A model generated the notes under the pieces. That model made no database searches. It was not told where the DNA came from and saw nothing but the letters and a program-made list of their open reading frames with translations. The translations under genes were made by a program, and so were the position numbers. 38,936 bases of DNA from Segatella cerevisiae (GTDB taxonomy: Bacteria; Bacteroidota; Bacteroidia; Bacteroidales; Bacteroidaceae), in assembly GCF_024054555.1 (NCBI RefSeq), contig NZ_JAMXLY010000033.1:1-38936 (forward strand). Reading direction: 5' to 3'. The number at the start of each line of letters is the position of its first letter. Position 1 is the first letter of the stretch. Below, in pieces: positions 7,696 to 16,220 of this stretch.

Positions 7696-7728
7696 CAAAT
7701 ATAAACTGTAATTAGGATAGATCCTAAT
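7696..7728 (-). promoter_or_regulatory. TA operon promoter and palindromic operator
   Basis: On the minus strand TATATTTG (7703-7696) is a perfect TAnnTTTG -7 box, placing the start of transcription near 7690, about 15 bases before the toxin ATG. Immediately upstream lies ATTAGGAT-AG-ATCCTAAT (7711-7728), an exact 18-bp palindrome where the polymerase would contact the spacer and -33 region. Such a site fits autorepression by the HTH antitoxin. No good TTTG -33 box is visible. Confidence 0.65.
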
Positions 7729-7776
7729 TTTTGTTGTTAAATATCTGTTATTTAACACTTCTTCTTACGTTACCAC

Positions 7777-8373
7777 TTAAATTTGCAATATTCTCCCCGG
7801 CACACCCACAACCGTGGCACCATCTGGAATATCTTTTGTCACAACTGCGCCAGCACCAATAGTAACGTTATTGCCAATGGTGACAGGTCCGAGGATAGTG
7901 GCACCGGTACCGATGTAGCAGTTGTCGCCAATCGTTATTTGCCAATAAGTGAGGTCGGGGCTTTTCTTACCTATGAGAACCATCGGGAGAATGGTACAAT
8001 TGCGTCCAATCTTTGTCCCACTGAGGATCTGGCGAAATCCATAATGAACAAGATGGCATCCTGGCCCCATATTATTGGGTGAAATTGTTACATCATATTT
8101 CTGTGACAGCTTGCGCCATCGCAGCCAACGTAATGCGTATGCCAACCTATGGAAGCTTTTCACAAACAGGCTCCCAGTCTTCATGTTGTTGAGATGCCAT
8201 TCCATATATCGAAGATTCTTCATATATGCAAACAACTTCCAATTTTCTCCATACGTAAATCTTGCAGCCATGGGGTGCTCCATCTCGTACGATTTAAAAT
8301 CAGCTTTAATCCATGCCTTTAACTGAGCACGAGTAGATATGTCCCCCCCTAAGATTTTTTTGTTGTTATTCAT
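7777..8373 (-). CDS. serine O-acetyltransferase-like hexapeptide acetyltransferase
   Basis: The 198-residue protein has the layout of CysE-like capsule acetyltransferases: a helical N-terminus, then left-handed beta-helix repeats (GTKIGRNCTILPMVLIG, ITIGDNCYIGTGATILG, VTIGNNVTIGAGAVVTKDI) and the closing GVPGRI. It probably O-acetylates a sugar of the repeat unit. The start is ATG 8373. Codons 9-11 contain seven consecutive G; gaining one base would give a stop after about 20 codons. The 9-base gap to the upstream GT4 gene indicates one operon. Confidence 0.85.
   Translation of the reverse strand: MNNNKKILGGDISTRAQLKAWIKADFKSYEMEHPMAARFTYGENWKLFAYMKNLRYMEWHLNNMKTGSLFVKSFHRLAYALRWLRWRKLSQKYDVTISPNNMGPGCHLVHYGFRQILSGTKIGRNCTILPMVLIGKKSPDLTYWQITIGDNCYIGTGATILGPVTIGNNVTIGAGAVVTKDIPDGATVVGVPGRILQI
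8343..8349. repeat. G7 homopolymer in codons 9-11 of an acetyltransferase
   Basis: Seven C on the plus strand, G in the coding strand (ATC TTA GGG GGG GAC). The present length keeps the gene in frame. One extra G leads to an early TAA. The position near the start is where a slippage switch would be most effective. Confidence 0.7.
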
Positions 8374-8382
8374 TATGTAAAA

Positions 8383-9471
8383 TCACTTATATATTTCTAA
8401 ATATCTCTTGGCACAATTTCTCATTGAATAATTGCTATCATAAAGAGTGGCAAGCTGACGTCTATCGATATTCATTTTAAGACCTTTTTCAACTTGCCTC
8501 TTAAAGGCTTCCTTAGAAGTATCTTTAGCCAACAATCCCCAACATTCATCCTTAAGTACGTCAGGGATACCGCCAACAGGAGTAGCAATGGGATATACTC
8601 CAGACATACCGGCCTCAAGCATGCTAATAGGAAGCCCCTCCCAAAGGGATGGCATACAGAAGTAATCTGCTTCATGCAGATAATCAGGGATATTAGTTCG
8701 TGTTCCCATCAATTTTATTCTATCTGGGTATTTAATAGAATTCTCAATCTGCTTGGTTAGTGTGGGATTACCTTTAGTGTATCCAAACATGAGGAGTATA
8801 ACGTCGTTACCTTCATCTATCAGATCGTTAAAGACCTGTACGAGCATCAGATGATTCTTCTCTTTTGTTATACGGGCTACATTCATACATACCTTTGTGT
8901 TTGGAGAGATCTTATAACCATCTAATTCTTGCTTTACTTCAGGTAATGCATTAGTCGTGTGAAGCTCGCGGCAACCATTCTCTATTACTGCATAGTCCTT
9001 ATAACCATAGTAATTCAGAAAAGAATCACTACATATCTTTGATATGGTGACGGCATGGATATTGATGTTCAAAAAAATCTTGCGTATCCAAGTGCTTATC
9101 CCAGGCTTCGTATCATACTTTGCTAAGTTGTGGACAGTATAGAAATATCGAGGCTTCCTGTATATTAATGATGGTATTATTATAAAGGGGAATCCTTTGC
9201 AGTGAGCATGTACTACATTAGGCTTAATTTTAAGAATGATCCTCAAAATCGTAAAAAGTAGAACAATTTTCGAGAGAAAAGTTTCCTTTGTGTTCAGTTT
9301 GATTTGGTGAACACGGCTGCAGATCTGATTACGATAAAAATTTGAATTGCCACTATTAATCCATGTTAAGATGTAAACTTCATTATCTATTGATAATTCA
9401 TTTGACAAATCCACTGCAAATCGCTCAGCACCACCAACACCAAGTGAACTCAATACTTGTAGAATTCTCAT
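8383..9471 (-). CDS. GT4-family glycosyltransferase
   Basis: About 362 residues from ATG 9471 (MRILQVLSSLGVGGAERFAV). An upstream in-frame start at 9528 would add residues outside the GT4 pattern. The N-terminal GGAERF loop, the mid-protein HAHCKGFPF and VHNLAKY, and the C-terminal GTRTNIPDYLHEADYFCMPS with EGLPISMLEAGMSGV (E-x7-E) and GGIPDVL define a retaining GT-B enzyme. It would add a sugar to the undecaprenyl-linked repeat unit. Donor unknown. Confidence 0.9.
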   Translation of the reverse strand: MRILQVLSSLGVGGAERFAVDLSNELSIDNEVYILTWINSGNSNFYRNQICSRVHQIKLNTKETFLSKIVLLFTILRIILKIKPNVVHAHCKGFPFIIIPSLIYRKPRYFYTVHNLAKYDTKPGISTWIRKIFLNINIHAVTISKICSDSFLNYYGYKDYAVIENGCRELHTTNALPEVKQELDGYKISPNTKVCMNVARITKEKNHLMLVQVFNDLIDEGNDVILLMFGYTKGNPTLTKQIENSIKYPDRIKLMGTRTNIPDYLHEADYFCMPSLWEGLPISMLEAGMSGVYPIATPVGGIPDVLKDECWGLLAKDTSKEAFKRQVEKGLKMNIDRRQLATLYDSNYSMRNCAKRYLEIYK

Positions 9472-9541
9472 ATGTTGTGTAATAATTAATATACTTCTAC
9501 TTATAAAATTCTTTTCACTATAGAGCAAAATAAAATTGACT

Positions 9542-10702
9542 CTATGATTTTATTACTTTTCTAAATATTTCCAAATATTTATCAGATATAACTTCCCAAG
9601 AGTACTTCCCGTTATTAATAGCTTCTTCCACGTTCATTTTGTATTTAATTAAACGAGCATCAGACTCGATCATATATATTATTTTCTTAGCAAGCTCTTC
9701 AACATTCTTTGGTGAGACAACTTCACCAGTCTTGCCTTCTATTATCATCTCAGGTAAACCACCCACGCGAGTAGCTAAGACTGGCACACAAGCAGCGTAG
9801 GATGTCATTATAACACCACTTTGTGTTGCATCAATATAAGGACACACTGTAATATCTGAGATTTTCAATAATCCATATAGTTCTTCTAAACTTAGAAAGC
9901 GATTGACTATTCTAATATAGTTCTTCCCTTCATATAGAGATTTGTTAAAATACAAATCTCCTCCGCCTGCAATAATTAGTAAAGCTTCTGGTAACTTCTT
10001 ATGAACATTATCCATCGCATTAATTAGGTATTCTATACCTTTATAAGGAGATATACGCCCAAAGAATAATATTTGTTTTTTGCTATTTTTTTTAATATGG
10101 TCGGGAGATAATTGCCACAGACATTCATAGACACCAAGTCGACTTACATGAACTCTTTTAGGGTCAAGTTTATATCGTTCTATATAGGCCTTCCTAAGAG
10201 ATTGATTTAGCATTACAAAACATTTTGTAAAATGGTGTGAGAAATATCTATTAATTTTTCTTCTATATGTTTGCTCTCCTAAATGTGGAAAAGGATCATG
10301 AACTAATTGAACCAATTTATTTCTATATAAATAGAAGAAGAAATCTTGCGATTTCGGAAAATCTGTACATAGGATAATATCTGGATTAATCTCATCTATC
10401 ATATTTTTAAATTGTATCCTTAACCTAAGATTTCTTCTATCATAAATCTTGCATATACGATTTATAATAAATGTTGTAGAAGGATCATAAAATGAAGAAT
10501 AGACAGAAAATTCTTTATATGAATTGACTTTCAATATTTTCACTGAACTTATTGGTGTCTTGATGTCTACCAAAGTTGACTTTAGAGAAGAAGGTAATAA
10601 CTGGATAAACAAATACACTTTATTACCTTTCGACAACAACTTATTGACTAATGGAAAATCACAATCCAAGAAATAAGTTTGCGTATAATATACTATTCTC
10701 AT
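9542..10702 (-). CDS. GT4-family glycosyltransferase
   Basis: A 386-residue GT-B enzyme. It starts MRIVYYTQTYFLDCDFPLV, has KQILFFGRISPYKGIEYLI as the start of the C-terminal Rossmann fold, then DITVCPYIDATQSGVIMTSY and VGGLPEMIIEGKTGEVV. The usual E-x7-E region is present in variant form (DATQSGVIMTSYAAC), so the first acidic residue of the motif is weak. It is followed 13 bases later by the next GT4 gene of the operon. AT-rich, like the 9-13.5 kb core of the locus. Confidence 0.88.
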   Translation of the reverse strand: MRIVYYTQTYFLDCDFPLVNKLLSKGNKVYLFIQLLPSSLKSTLVDIKTPISSVKILKVNSYKEFSVYSSFYDPSTTFIINRICKIYDRRNLRLRIQFKNMIDEINPDIILCTDFPKSQDFFFYLYRNKLVQLVHDPFPHLGEQTYRRKINRYFSHHFTKCFVMLNQSLRKAYIERYKLDPKRVHVSRLGVYECLWQLSPDHIKKNSKKQILFFGRISPYKGIEYLINAMDNVHKKLPEALLIIAGGGDLYFNKSLYEGKNYIRIVNRFLSLEELYGLLKISDITVCPYIDATQSGVIMTSYAACVPVLATRVGGLPEMIIEGKTGEVVSPKNVEELAKKIIYMIESDARLIKYKMNVEEAINNGKYSWEVISDKYLEIFRKVIKS

Positions 10703-10711
10703 AAATAAGTG

Positions 10712-11719
10712 TTATTTGAAAAGTGAAGCAAGTTCCTTACCTGTGTTTTCCAAACTAAACAATTTAGACCTATTCTTATTTCTTTGAGATATATTATCAT
10801 ACAATTTTTCATCATCCATCAGACGTTCTATTTGTTTAACCATAGATTTATAATCTCCAATAGGACTCAAGAAACCATAATGTCTATCCGGAATAATTGT
10901 AATAGTTGAGAAAGTTTCCGATGCGACAATAGGAATACCACAACATGCAGCTTTCATCAAGACCAACAGACCGCAAGGAAATTTACTTTTTAAGGGGATA
11001 CAGCAAATATATGCATTACCAAGTATTTCGTCAAACTTTTGCAAAGATATATCTGTATAAACTTTCAGATTGGATAACAAATCCATTTCTGCGACCTTCA
11101 TTTTTGAGGATATTGCACATACAAAATCATATTGAGGTAAGGACTTTACTATATTGATGAAATTGGGTACATCCCTTTCTGCTTTTCCTCCAAAAAATAT
11201 ATAGCGGGCTTTTTTATCTAATTTATTGATAACATGGAAGTCTGAAACTTCCATAAAGTCATGAACAAGAGGGAAAAATGTTGGTGGACAATCAAATATT
11301 GAGGAATAGATATTGGGAAGTTTCTCGGAATTGACAGTTGCCCTTAGGTATCCACTTTGCAAAGATTTCTTGATCAGATGAAATATCACCTTAGATTTCA
11401 TACTTTGTATGTCATCATAGTAGTAAATTAGATTATAAAAGACTAAATGCCTCTTTCTATAAATCAAAGCCAGTAATAAGAAAAATAGTCCGCCTTCTCC
11501 CCATAGAAGAATTATATCACTCTTCTTGGATGCTTTGAACGCATGGTATATAAGAGCAAACTTTTCAGATGCTGATAAGTGTCTATTCTCATCAGATCTT
11601 GAAAATATAGGAATAATATCGCCATCAAAATTTGCCTTGAAAGTCATAAACAATTTTGAATTAAAGAAATTGCCCACTTTTGCTGAGGAGGTTAAAATAA
11701 AAAATAATTTCTTCTTCAT
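10712..11719 (-). CDS. GT-B glycosyltransferase (divergent GT4)
   Basis: The 335-residue protein begins MKKKLFFILTSSAKVG and includes ARYIFFGGKAERDVPNFI, CCIPLKSKFPCGLLVLMKAACCGIPIVAS and HYGFLSPIGDYKSMVKQIERLM, matching the C-terminal half of GT4 enzymes, with the acceptor-side half being divergent. It starts at ATG 11719, 12 bases after the polymerase gene. The role in the repeat unit is inferred from the operon position. Confidence 0.8.
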   Translation of the reverse strand: MKKKLFFILTSSAKVGNFFNSKLFMTFKANFDGDIIPIFSRSDENRHLSASEKFALIYHAFKASKKSDIILLWGEGGLFFLLLALIYRKRHLVFYNLIYYYDDIQSMKSKVIFHLIKKSLQSGYLRATVNSEKLPNIYSSIFDCPPTFFPLVHDFMEVSDFHVINKLDKKARYIFFGGKAERDVPNFINIVKSLPQYDFVCAISSKMKVAEMDLLSNLKVYTDISLQKFDEILGNAYICCIPLKSKFPCGLLVLMKAACCGIPIVASETFSTITIIPDRHYGFLSPIGDYKSMVKQIERLMDDEKLYDNISQRNKNRSKLFSLENTGKELASLFK

Positions 11720-11731
11720 AAATCTATTTTA

Positions 11732-12931
11732 CTATAAATCAAATATATATGGCATTAAAGAAGTCTCATACCAAAAAGAAGAGGCGGTTATACGTTGTAT
11801 AAACCATCCGAGAAATATGCCAAAAACAACAATAACATAAATTTTTCTAAAAGCCCGACGATTAATCTTCTCATAGTTTAATCCGACAATTATACCCCAC
11901 ATTGCCAAACGTGGAATATAAAAGATTTCATATCCTCTCCATATATTCAATAAATAACAAATAGGTATCATTATAATATCAAAATTACATAAATACCAAA
12001 TGAAATCAAATTTATGTCTCAGCGGTAAACTCAGAGATATTCTATAATTTTTTAATGTTTTCCTATTCAAAAACATAAAAAGATATAGTATAAGTTGTTC
12101 AAATGCAATTTTCCAGTAATTACTCCAGAAACCAGTATGATCATTCTCGCTCATAGTAAGATATCCTTCATAATGTTCACTATAGTCACCAAATATGGAT
12201 ATATTATTTGAAACAAAAGTGAATATTGTTGAACTTAGTAATGTAATAATGATAAAAGCTATAACTTCTCTTTTAAACTCTATTCTTATAGAATCCTTAA
12301 TTAAAAAATATACGGGTATACAAAGTATATACACTGCAACCATAGGATGGAACAAAACCGAAAGTATAGCTATTATTGAGCCCCTTATATATTTTTTTTT
12401 GTAAAAGGATAAAAGGGATACAAGAAAAATTAATATTGCAAAATTTGATCTGAGAGAGCTAAAGCCCCTTATATACCAAAAGGCTAAAAGGAAAAAAGGG
12501 ATTGCAGATATTTTCGGAATTTTTAAAGAATTTACAATGTAAGCAACCAATACTGCCATTATTAAATAAGTAATAATAATGTAGAATCTTGTATTATTAA
12601 AAATGAGACTTATTAGTTGATTATAATATCGAAAACCAATATTATCATAATACTGTGCAACTGATCCGCCAAAAGACTTTGCCGTAAAACAATTTTCGAA
12701 AAATATTTCGTAATTCAAAGCATCAGTACCGCCAATACCAGGCCCTATATACCTAAATCCTGCAATAATCGACCAAATTATTATCCAAATGTCTATATAA
12801 GGATTTTTTAAAAATGCTATATTTCCTCTCATTCTGAAGGTCTTATATAGAGACCATACAGGAATCAAACCCATAAAGATATATAGGAGAATAGAACTTA
12901 TATTAACATATTGAACAGTAATAAAATTCAT
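11732..12931 (-). CDS. wzy: EpsG-family O-antigen/capsule polymerase (Wzy)
   Basis: This 399-residue protein is mostly hydrophobic, with roughly ten to twelve transmembrane segments. It has the EpsG/Wzy hallmark GFRYIGPGIGGTDALNYE in a loop at about residues 57-75 and the later GFSSLRSNFAILIFLVSLL. It would join lipid-linked repeat units at the periplasmic face of the inner membrane. It is the only polymerase candidate here and pairs with the flippase at 20326-21858. An A9 run lies inside the gene but encodes ordinary lysines. Confidence 0.82.
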   Translation of the reverse strand: MNFITVQYVNISSILLYIFMGLIPVWSLYKTFRMRGNIAFLKNPYIDIWIIIWSIIAGFRYIGPGIGGTDALNYEIFFENCFTAKSFGGSVAQYYDNIGFRYYNQLISLIFNNTRFYIIITYLIMAVLVAYIVNSLKIPKISAIPFFLLAFWYIRGFSSLRSNFAILIFLVSLLSFYKKKYIRGSIIAILSVLFHPMVAVYILCIPVYFLIKDSIRIEFKREVIAFIIITLLSSTIFTFVSNNISIFGDYSEHYEGYLTMSENDHTGFWSNYWKIAFEQLILYLFMFLNRKTLKNYRISLSLPLRHKFDFIWYLCNFDIIMIPICYLLNIWRGYEIFYIPRLAMWGIIVGLNYEKINRRAFRKIYVIVVFGIFLGWFIQRITASSFWYETSLMPYIFDL

Positions 12932-12967
12932 TTTATTAATAGTTTGAATAGGAGACTATAAAGTCTT

Positions 12968-13507
12968 TTATTTTAGAAATCTTAAATTATTGTTTACTAC
13001 AATGACTTTATTATCCGGAATACTTTTTGTCACAACACAATTTTGTCCAATTATAACATTATTACCAATTTGGACATCCCCAATTATTTTAGTTCCAGCA
13101 CCAATAAATACATTATTGCCAATGACCGGTACGAGACCTTTATCTTTTTGACCAATCAACACCCCAGGATATAATGTGCAATTTTCGCCTATCCTTACAT
13201 CCTTATTGACTATAATATCACCAAAATGCCATATTGTTAATCCTGGTCCGCATGTGCCAGGAGGTATTTGAAATCCCGTTTTTATGGATAATCTGTTTAA
13301 TCTAAGAATATACCAAATACGTAATAATTTATGTATAAAACCAGATTGGCTTTTATGATATTCGGCATACCTCATAACTTTTAAATATTTCCAAGTATAA
13401 TTACCACAAATATTAAAAGAAAATCCTAAAATTTTTAGAACGCGAAAATTCACATGTTCAGAATCTTTTTTCAAAAAATATAATAAATCAGTCTTCGATT
13501 GTATCAT
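12968..13507 (-). CDS. serine acetyltransferase-like capsule acetyltransferase
   Basis: A 179-residue protein with a helical first half (SQSGFIHKLLRIWYILRLNR) and then hexapeptide repeats: GFQIPPGTCGPGLTIWHFG, VRIGENCTLYPGVLIGQ, PVIGNNVFIGAGTKIIGD and VQIGNNVIIGQNCVVTKSIP. This is the usual form of LbH serine-acetyltransferase-like enzymes in capsule loci. It probably acetylates an amino or hydroxyl group of a sugar. It has no G/C tract, unlike three other acetyltransferases of the locus. Confidence 0.85.
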   Translation of the reverse strand: MIQSKTDLLYFLKKDSEHVNFRVLKILGFSFNICGNYTWKYLKVMRYAEYHKSQSGFIHKLLRIWYILRLNRLSIKTGFQIPPGTCGPGLTIWHFGDIIVNKDVRIGENCTLYPGVLIGQKDKGLVPVIGNNVFIGAGTKIIGDVQIGNNVIIGQNCVVTKSIPDNKVIVVNNNLRFLK

Positions 13508-13650
13508 CTTTTCATAAATTTAAATCTAATAGTATTATCCATCTCGATATATTTCATTTTAATTTTTGGTGCTAGTTTATCTAATAATTTACATTATTCA
13601 CTTGAATTTAGGAAACATCATACCCCATTCGATTAAACATTCTTGCTAAA

Positions 13651-13670
13651 GGCCTCTTTGTGACGCTTAC
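13651..13670 (-). other. IS66-end-like sequence at the GT2 stop
   Basis: On the minus strand this reads GTAAGCGTCACAAAGAGGCC. It shares GTAAGCGTC with the IS66 right end at 23850 and aligns further with GTAAGCGTCCAAAATAGGC at 6218-6200. It may be a relic of an insertion between capsule modules. Chance is not excluded. Confidence 0.3.
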
Positions 13671-14608
13671 GCAAATGATTTGATGAAATCAGTCAGAATC
13701 ATTTTACATGAAATGTGATATTTAAAGCTATGCATGTGCCAATATCTCATAGCAGAAAATCTTCCAGACTTCCTCATATCTAATAGCATACTATATTTTG
13801 CCTGCTCAATCAGAAATTCAGAAAGGCGAGATAAACATACATTCCTGTAGGTAAGGGCTGTTTTATCGTTTGTTATGGGTGCTTCATTCAGAAAATTTTT
13901 CACCCAAATAAGTTCCCGATAAATAGCATCCATCTTCTCCCTGTTACGGCTACTACTACTGATAGACTGATTATTCTGCCGATATTGGAAAACAGGTATT
14001 TGCGTATGGGCAATGCCATATTTCTTTGCTGCAATATAGCTTGAAATGTCATCACTCCCCCATGCAAAAGGGAGATTATAGAATCCGCCATTCTCTCTTA
14101 ACAACTTTATGTCATATAAGCAGTCGCCGATGAACTGGGCACGACCTAACAGTCGACAATAAATTGCCGAGTAAACACTTTCCCATTCTGGTAATGGAGG
14201 GAAAAGGTTTATCACTTTCGTATCTTCATTGATTACTTCTGTCCAACCATGATATATTCCGAGCCCAGAATATTTATTAATGAGCTTTACATATTCCTCC
14301 AAACAATTAGGTAATAATTTATCATCATCTCCCATACAGATAATATAATCACCTGTTGCATATTCCAGACATTTATTCCAGTTGCCGACAACATGTTCGG
14401 CACCAAATCCCACCTTGTTCTTATAATAGCGGATCCGAGGATCATGATACTGCGCCACGATACTGTCTAAATCCTGTGGGGAAGCATCATTGACAATGAT
14501 CAGCTCGAAATTTTGATAAGTTTGCGCCAAAATACTGTCGATGCATTCCTTAAGGAACTGTGCTTTATAGGCCGGCACCGTTACGCTGAATTTTATATTT
14601 TCTAACAT
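13667..14608 (-). CDS. GT2-family glycosyltransferase (GT-A fold)
   Basis: The 313-residue enzyme begins FSVTVPAYKAQFLKECIDS, followed by QTYQNFELIIVNDASPQD, and has the nucleotide-binding MGDDDKLLPNCLEEYV (DxD) near residue 93. This is a typical inverting GT2 capsule transferase. The stop codon lies within GCGTAAGCGTCACAAAGAGG, whose minus-strand start resembles an IS66 end, so the very last residues may not be native. The 159 bases between this gene and 13507 hold nothing I can identify. Confidence 0.88.
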   Translation of the reverse strand: MLENIKFSVTVPAYKAQFLKECIDSILAQTYQNFELIIVNDASPQDLDSIVAQYHDPRIRYYKNKVGFGAEHVVGNWNKCLEYATGDYIICMGDDDKLLPNCLEEYVKLINKYSGLGIYHGWTEVINEDTKVINLFPPLPEWESVYSAIYCRLLGRAQFIGDCLYDIKLLRENGGFYNLPFAWGSDDISSYIAAKKYGIAHTQIPVFQYRQNNQSISSSSRNREKMDAIYRELIWVKNFLNEAPITNDKTALTYRNVCLSRLSEFLIEQAKYSMLLDMRKSGRFSAMRYWHMHSFKYHISCKMILTDFIKSFA

Positions 14609-14627
14609 ATCTTTATTAATACACCTT

Positions 14628-15382
14628 CTATTTTCTTAATATCGAAGGAAAATAGCTTTCAAGGAAAGTCCTCAGCCGCCATTTCCAGTTCTTCTTCTTC
14701 CATGAGTTGTCCATGAAATGCATTGCATAGGAAGCTGCGTCACGAGTCATAGGGTCACCAGCAAAGACATTCGACTTAAATACTGCTATATTATTATCCA
14801 AGAGCTGAGTCTTATCGAAGAATCTAAAGCCGTACTTTGTCAGGATTAAAGCCATAACACCTGGATTAATGACCTCCTCATCCAAAGTTCCATCTGGATG
14901 AATGTAATGACGTGTGCCAAAGTAATCCATGCATTCTTTGATGAACGGATGTCCTGGTTTAGCACCAAAACATGCTGCCAAAAGACCAAGATTTGCTACA
15001 GCTTTTTTTCCCGGTCTTGGCAAGCCATTCTCATCAATATCCTTTCCCGGCTCAAAGCCCTCCGGATGGAATTCTACAGAAGTGAAGAAATCATACTTCA
15101 GAAATTCATCAAAAGACTTGTAGGTCATTACGTCTGTGTCCATATAGATGCCACCGTACTTGTAGATGGCATAATGGCGAATGTAATCAGATGCCAACGA
15201 CCATTTACCGATTGAGACAGCTTCTTTTGTCCATGGGATAGAATCCAGATCGAAGTTTGTCTCGTTCCATTCCCGAATCTCATAGTCCGGCATAGCTTTG
15301 CGCCAGCTTTCTATGCACCGTTTTACACTTGGAGACTTTTTGCCCCCCCTAACCATACGTAGTGAATAATCTTTGGTATCAT
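14628..15382 (-). CDS. GT32 glycosyltransferase, phase-OFF by one base in a G7 tract
   Basis: The body, from KRCIESWRKAMPDYEIREWN through HYAIYKYGGIYMDTDVMTY (DxD) to GHPFIKECM, is a GT32 capsule transferase. Family members begin with an IPKIIHY-W-GG motif. That motif lies upstream in another frame: ATG 15382 reads MIPKIIHYVWLGG, enters a run of seven G (15343-15349), then ends in AKSLQV and a stop. With eight G the frame continues as WLGGGKKSPSVKRCIESW and yields about 251 residues. As written, only a shortened product from an internal ATG (15356) lacking the conserved N-terminus could be made. This looks like a slippage switch in the OFF state or a homopolymer error. Confidence 0.85.
15343..15349. 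repeat. G7 homopolymer that breaks the GT32 gene
   Basis: Seven C on the plus strand, G in the coding strand, located in codons 11-13 after ATG 15382. Seven gives a 19-residue dead end; eight (or five) restores the GT32 frame. Confidence 0.8.
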
Positions 15383-15512
15383 AATATATATTGTTTGCTT
15401 ATTAACTTCTAAAGCCCTAATAAATGACTTTCCTTAATTTTACCACCGATAGTATATTGATTGCATAGATCTTCATGCAATATATTTACTCTAATAACGC
15501 TTCTTCTAAACT

Positions 15513-16220
15513 TTAACTTAGCATCTTTTTAATGCCCCTCTCAATGTAGTCAAAGAATAAGTCATAGTTCTTATAAACCCTTACAGAACATTGTTTGATT
15601 TTAATTCCTTGCTTTTCATATAATTTTATTTGAATCTTCGATAGTGTGTCGGCAATTAATTGAGCATGGGGACAATATTCTTTTAGATTTGGTAAATAAT
15701 GTATGTCCATATAACCTTTAGATAGACCGTTCTTGATTACTCTAATATTTTCTTTCCAGTATCTTCTACTTCTTACATCTGTTGAAAGTGTACCATTTTT
15801 TACAGCCTTCGACCAGAATTCATAATCCTTTCTTAAAAAGTCTAGTAACTCGCGATTAATAATAGTAAAATCCAAATCACTCGTACTGCAAAAAGGGGCT
15901 CCGTACTTTTGTGGATCTAATGAGAAGCCAATTTTAGCACTTCCAATTAGTCTAATGTCTTCGACATTTATTATTAGTCTAATGTCTTCGACATTTATTG
16001 TTAGTATAGAATCTGCCAAGAATTGTTTGACTTGTTCCAGCAGCAGAGGTTTGTTCATGAAAACAAAGGCCTCATTATCTATTACGTAATGAAGGATAAG
16101 GGATTTTCTTTCTTTATCCGACATCTTTTGAAAACGATCCTTGAAAATTCCAGAACCAATAAACCTATCTGTCGTGTTTTTTAACCACACGCTATCAACA
16201 AAGTAATCATTAATATTCAT
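15513..16220 (-). CDS. DNA-polymerase-beta-type nucleotidyltransferase
   Basis: In this 235-residue protein, GSAKIGFSLDP (from residue 93) and STSDLDFTI (112-120) give the GS and DxD of the nucleotidyltransferase fold, and YMDIHYLP (170-177) offers a third acidic residue (D172). It could transfer a nucleotide to a protein, RNA or small molecule; no specific family is recognised. Its start (ATG 16220) overlaps the end of the transglycosylase gene by 11 bases, so the two are made together. Just before the GS motif the nonapeptide INVEDIRLI occurs twice, from a perfect 27-bp tandem duplication. It is strongly AT-rich and unlike capsule enzymes. Confidence 0.65.
   Translation of the reverse strand: MNINDYFVDSVWLKNTTDRFIGSGIFKDRFQKMSDKERKSLILHYVIDNEAFVFMNKPLLLEQVKQFLADSILTINVEDIRLIINVEDIRLIGSAKIGFSLDPQKYGAPFCSTSDLDFTIINRELLDFLRKDYEFWSKAVKNGTLSTDVRSRRYWKENIRVIKNGLSKGYMDIHYLPNLKEYCPHAQLIADTLSKIQIKLYEKQGIKIKQCSVRVYKNYDLFFDYIERGIKKMLS
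15946..15999. repeat. perfect 2 x 27-bp tandem duplication in the nucleotidyltransferase gene
   Basis: The unit from 15946 to 15972 is repeated without change at 15973-15999. It is in frame (9 residues, INVEDIRLI twice) and precedes the catalytic GS. The identity of the copies indicates a recent event; unequal slippage could add or remove a unit without breaking the frame. Confidence 0.9.

Noticed and set aside
12392..12400. A9 run inside the polymerase gene as a fifth slippage switch
   Set aside because: It encodes three lysines in an AT-rich gene, the frame is normal, and A/T runs of this length are common here; no alternative N-terminus or stop supports switching.
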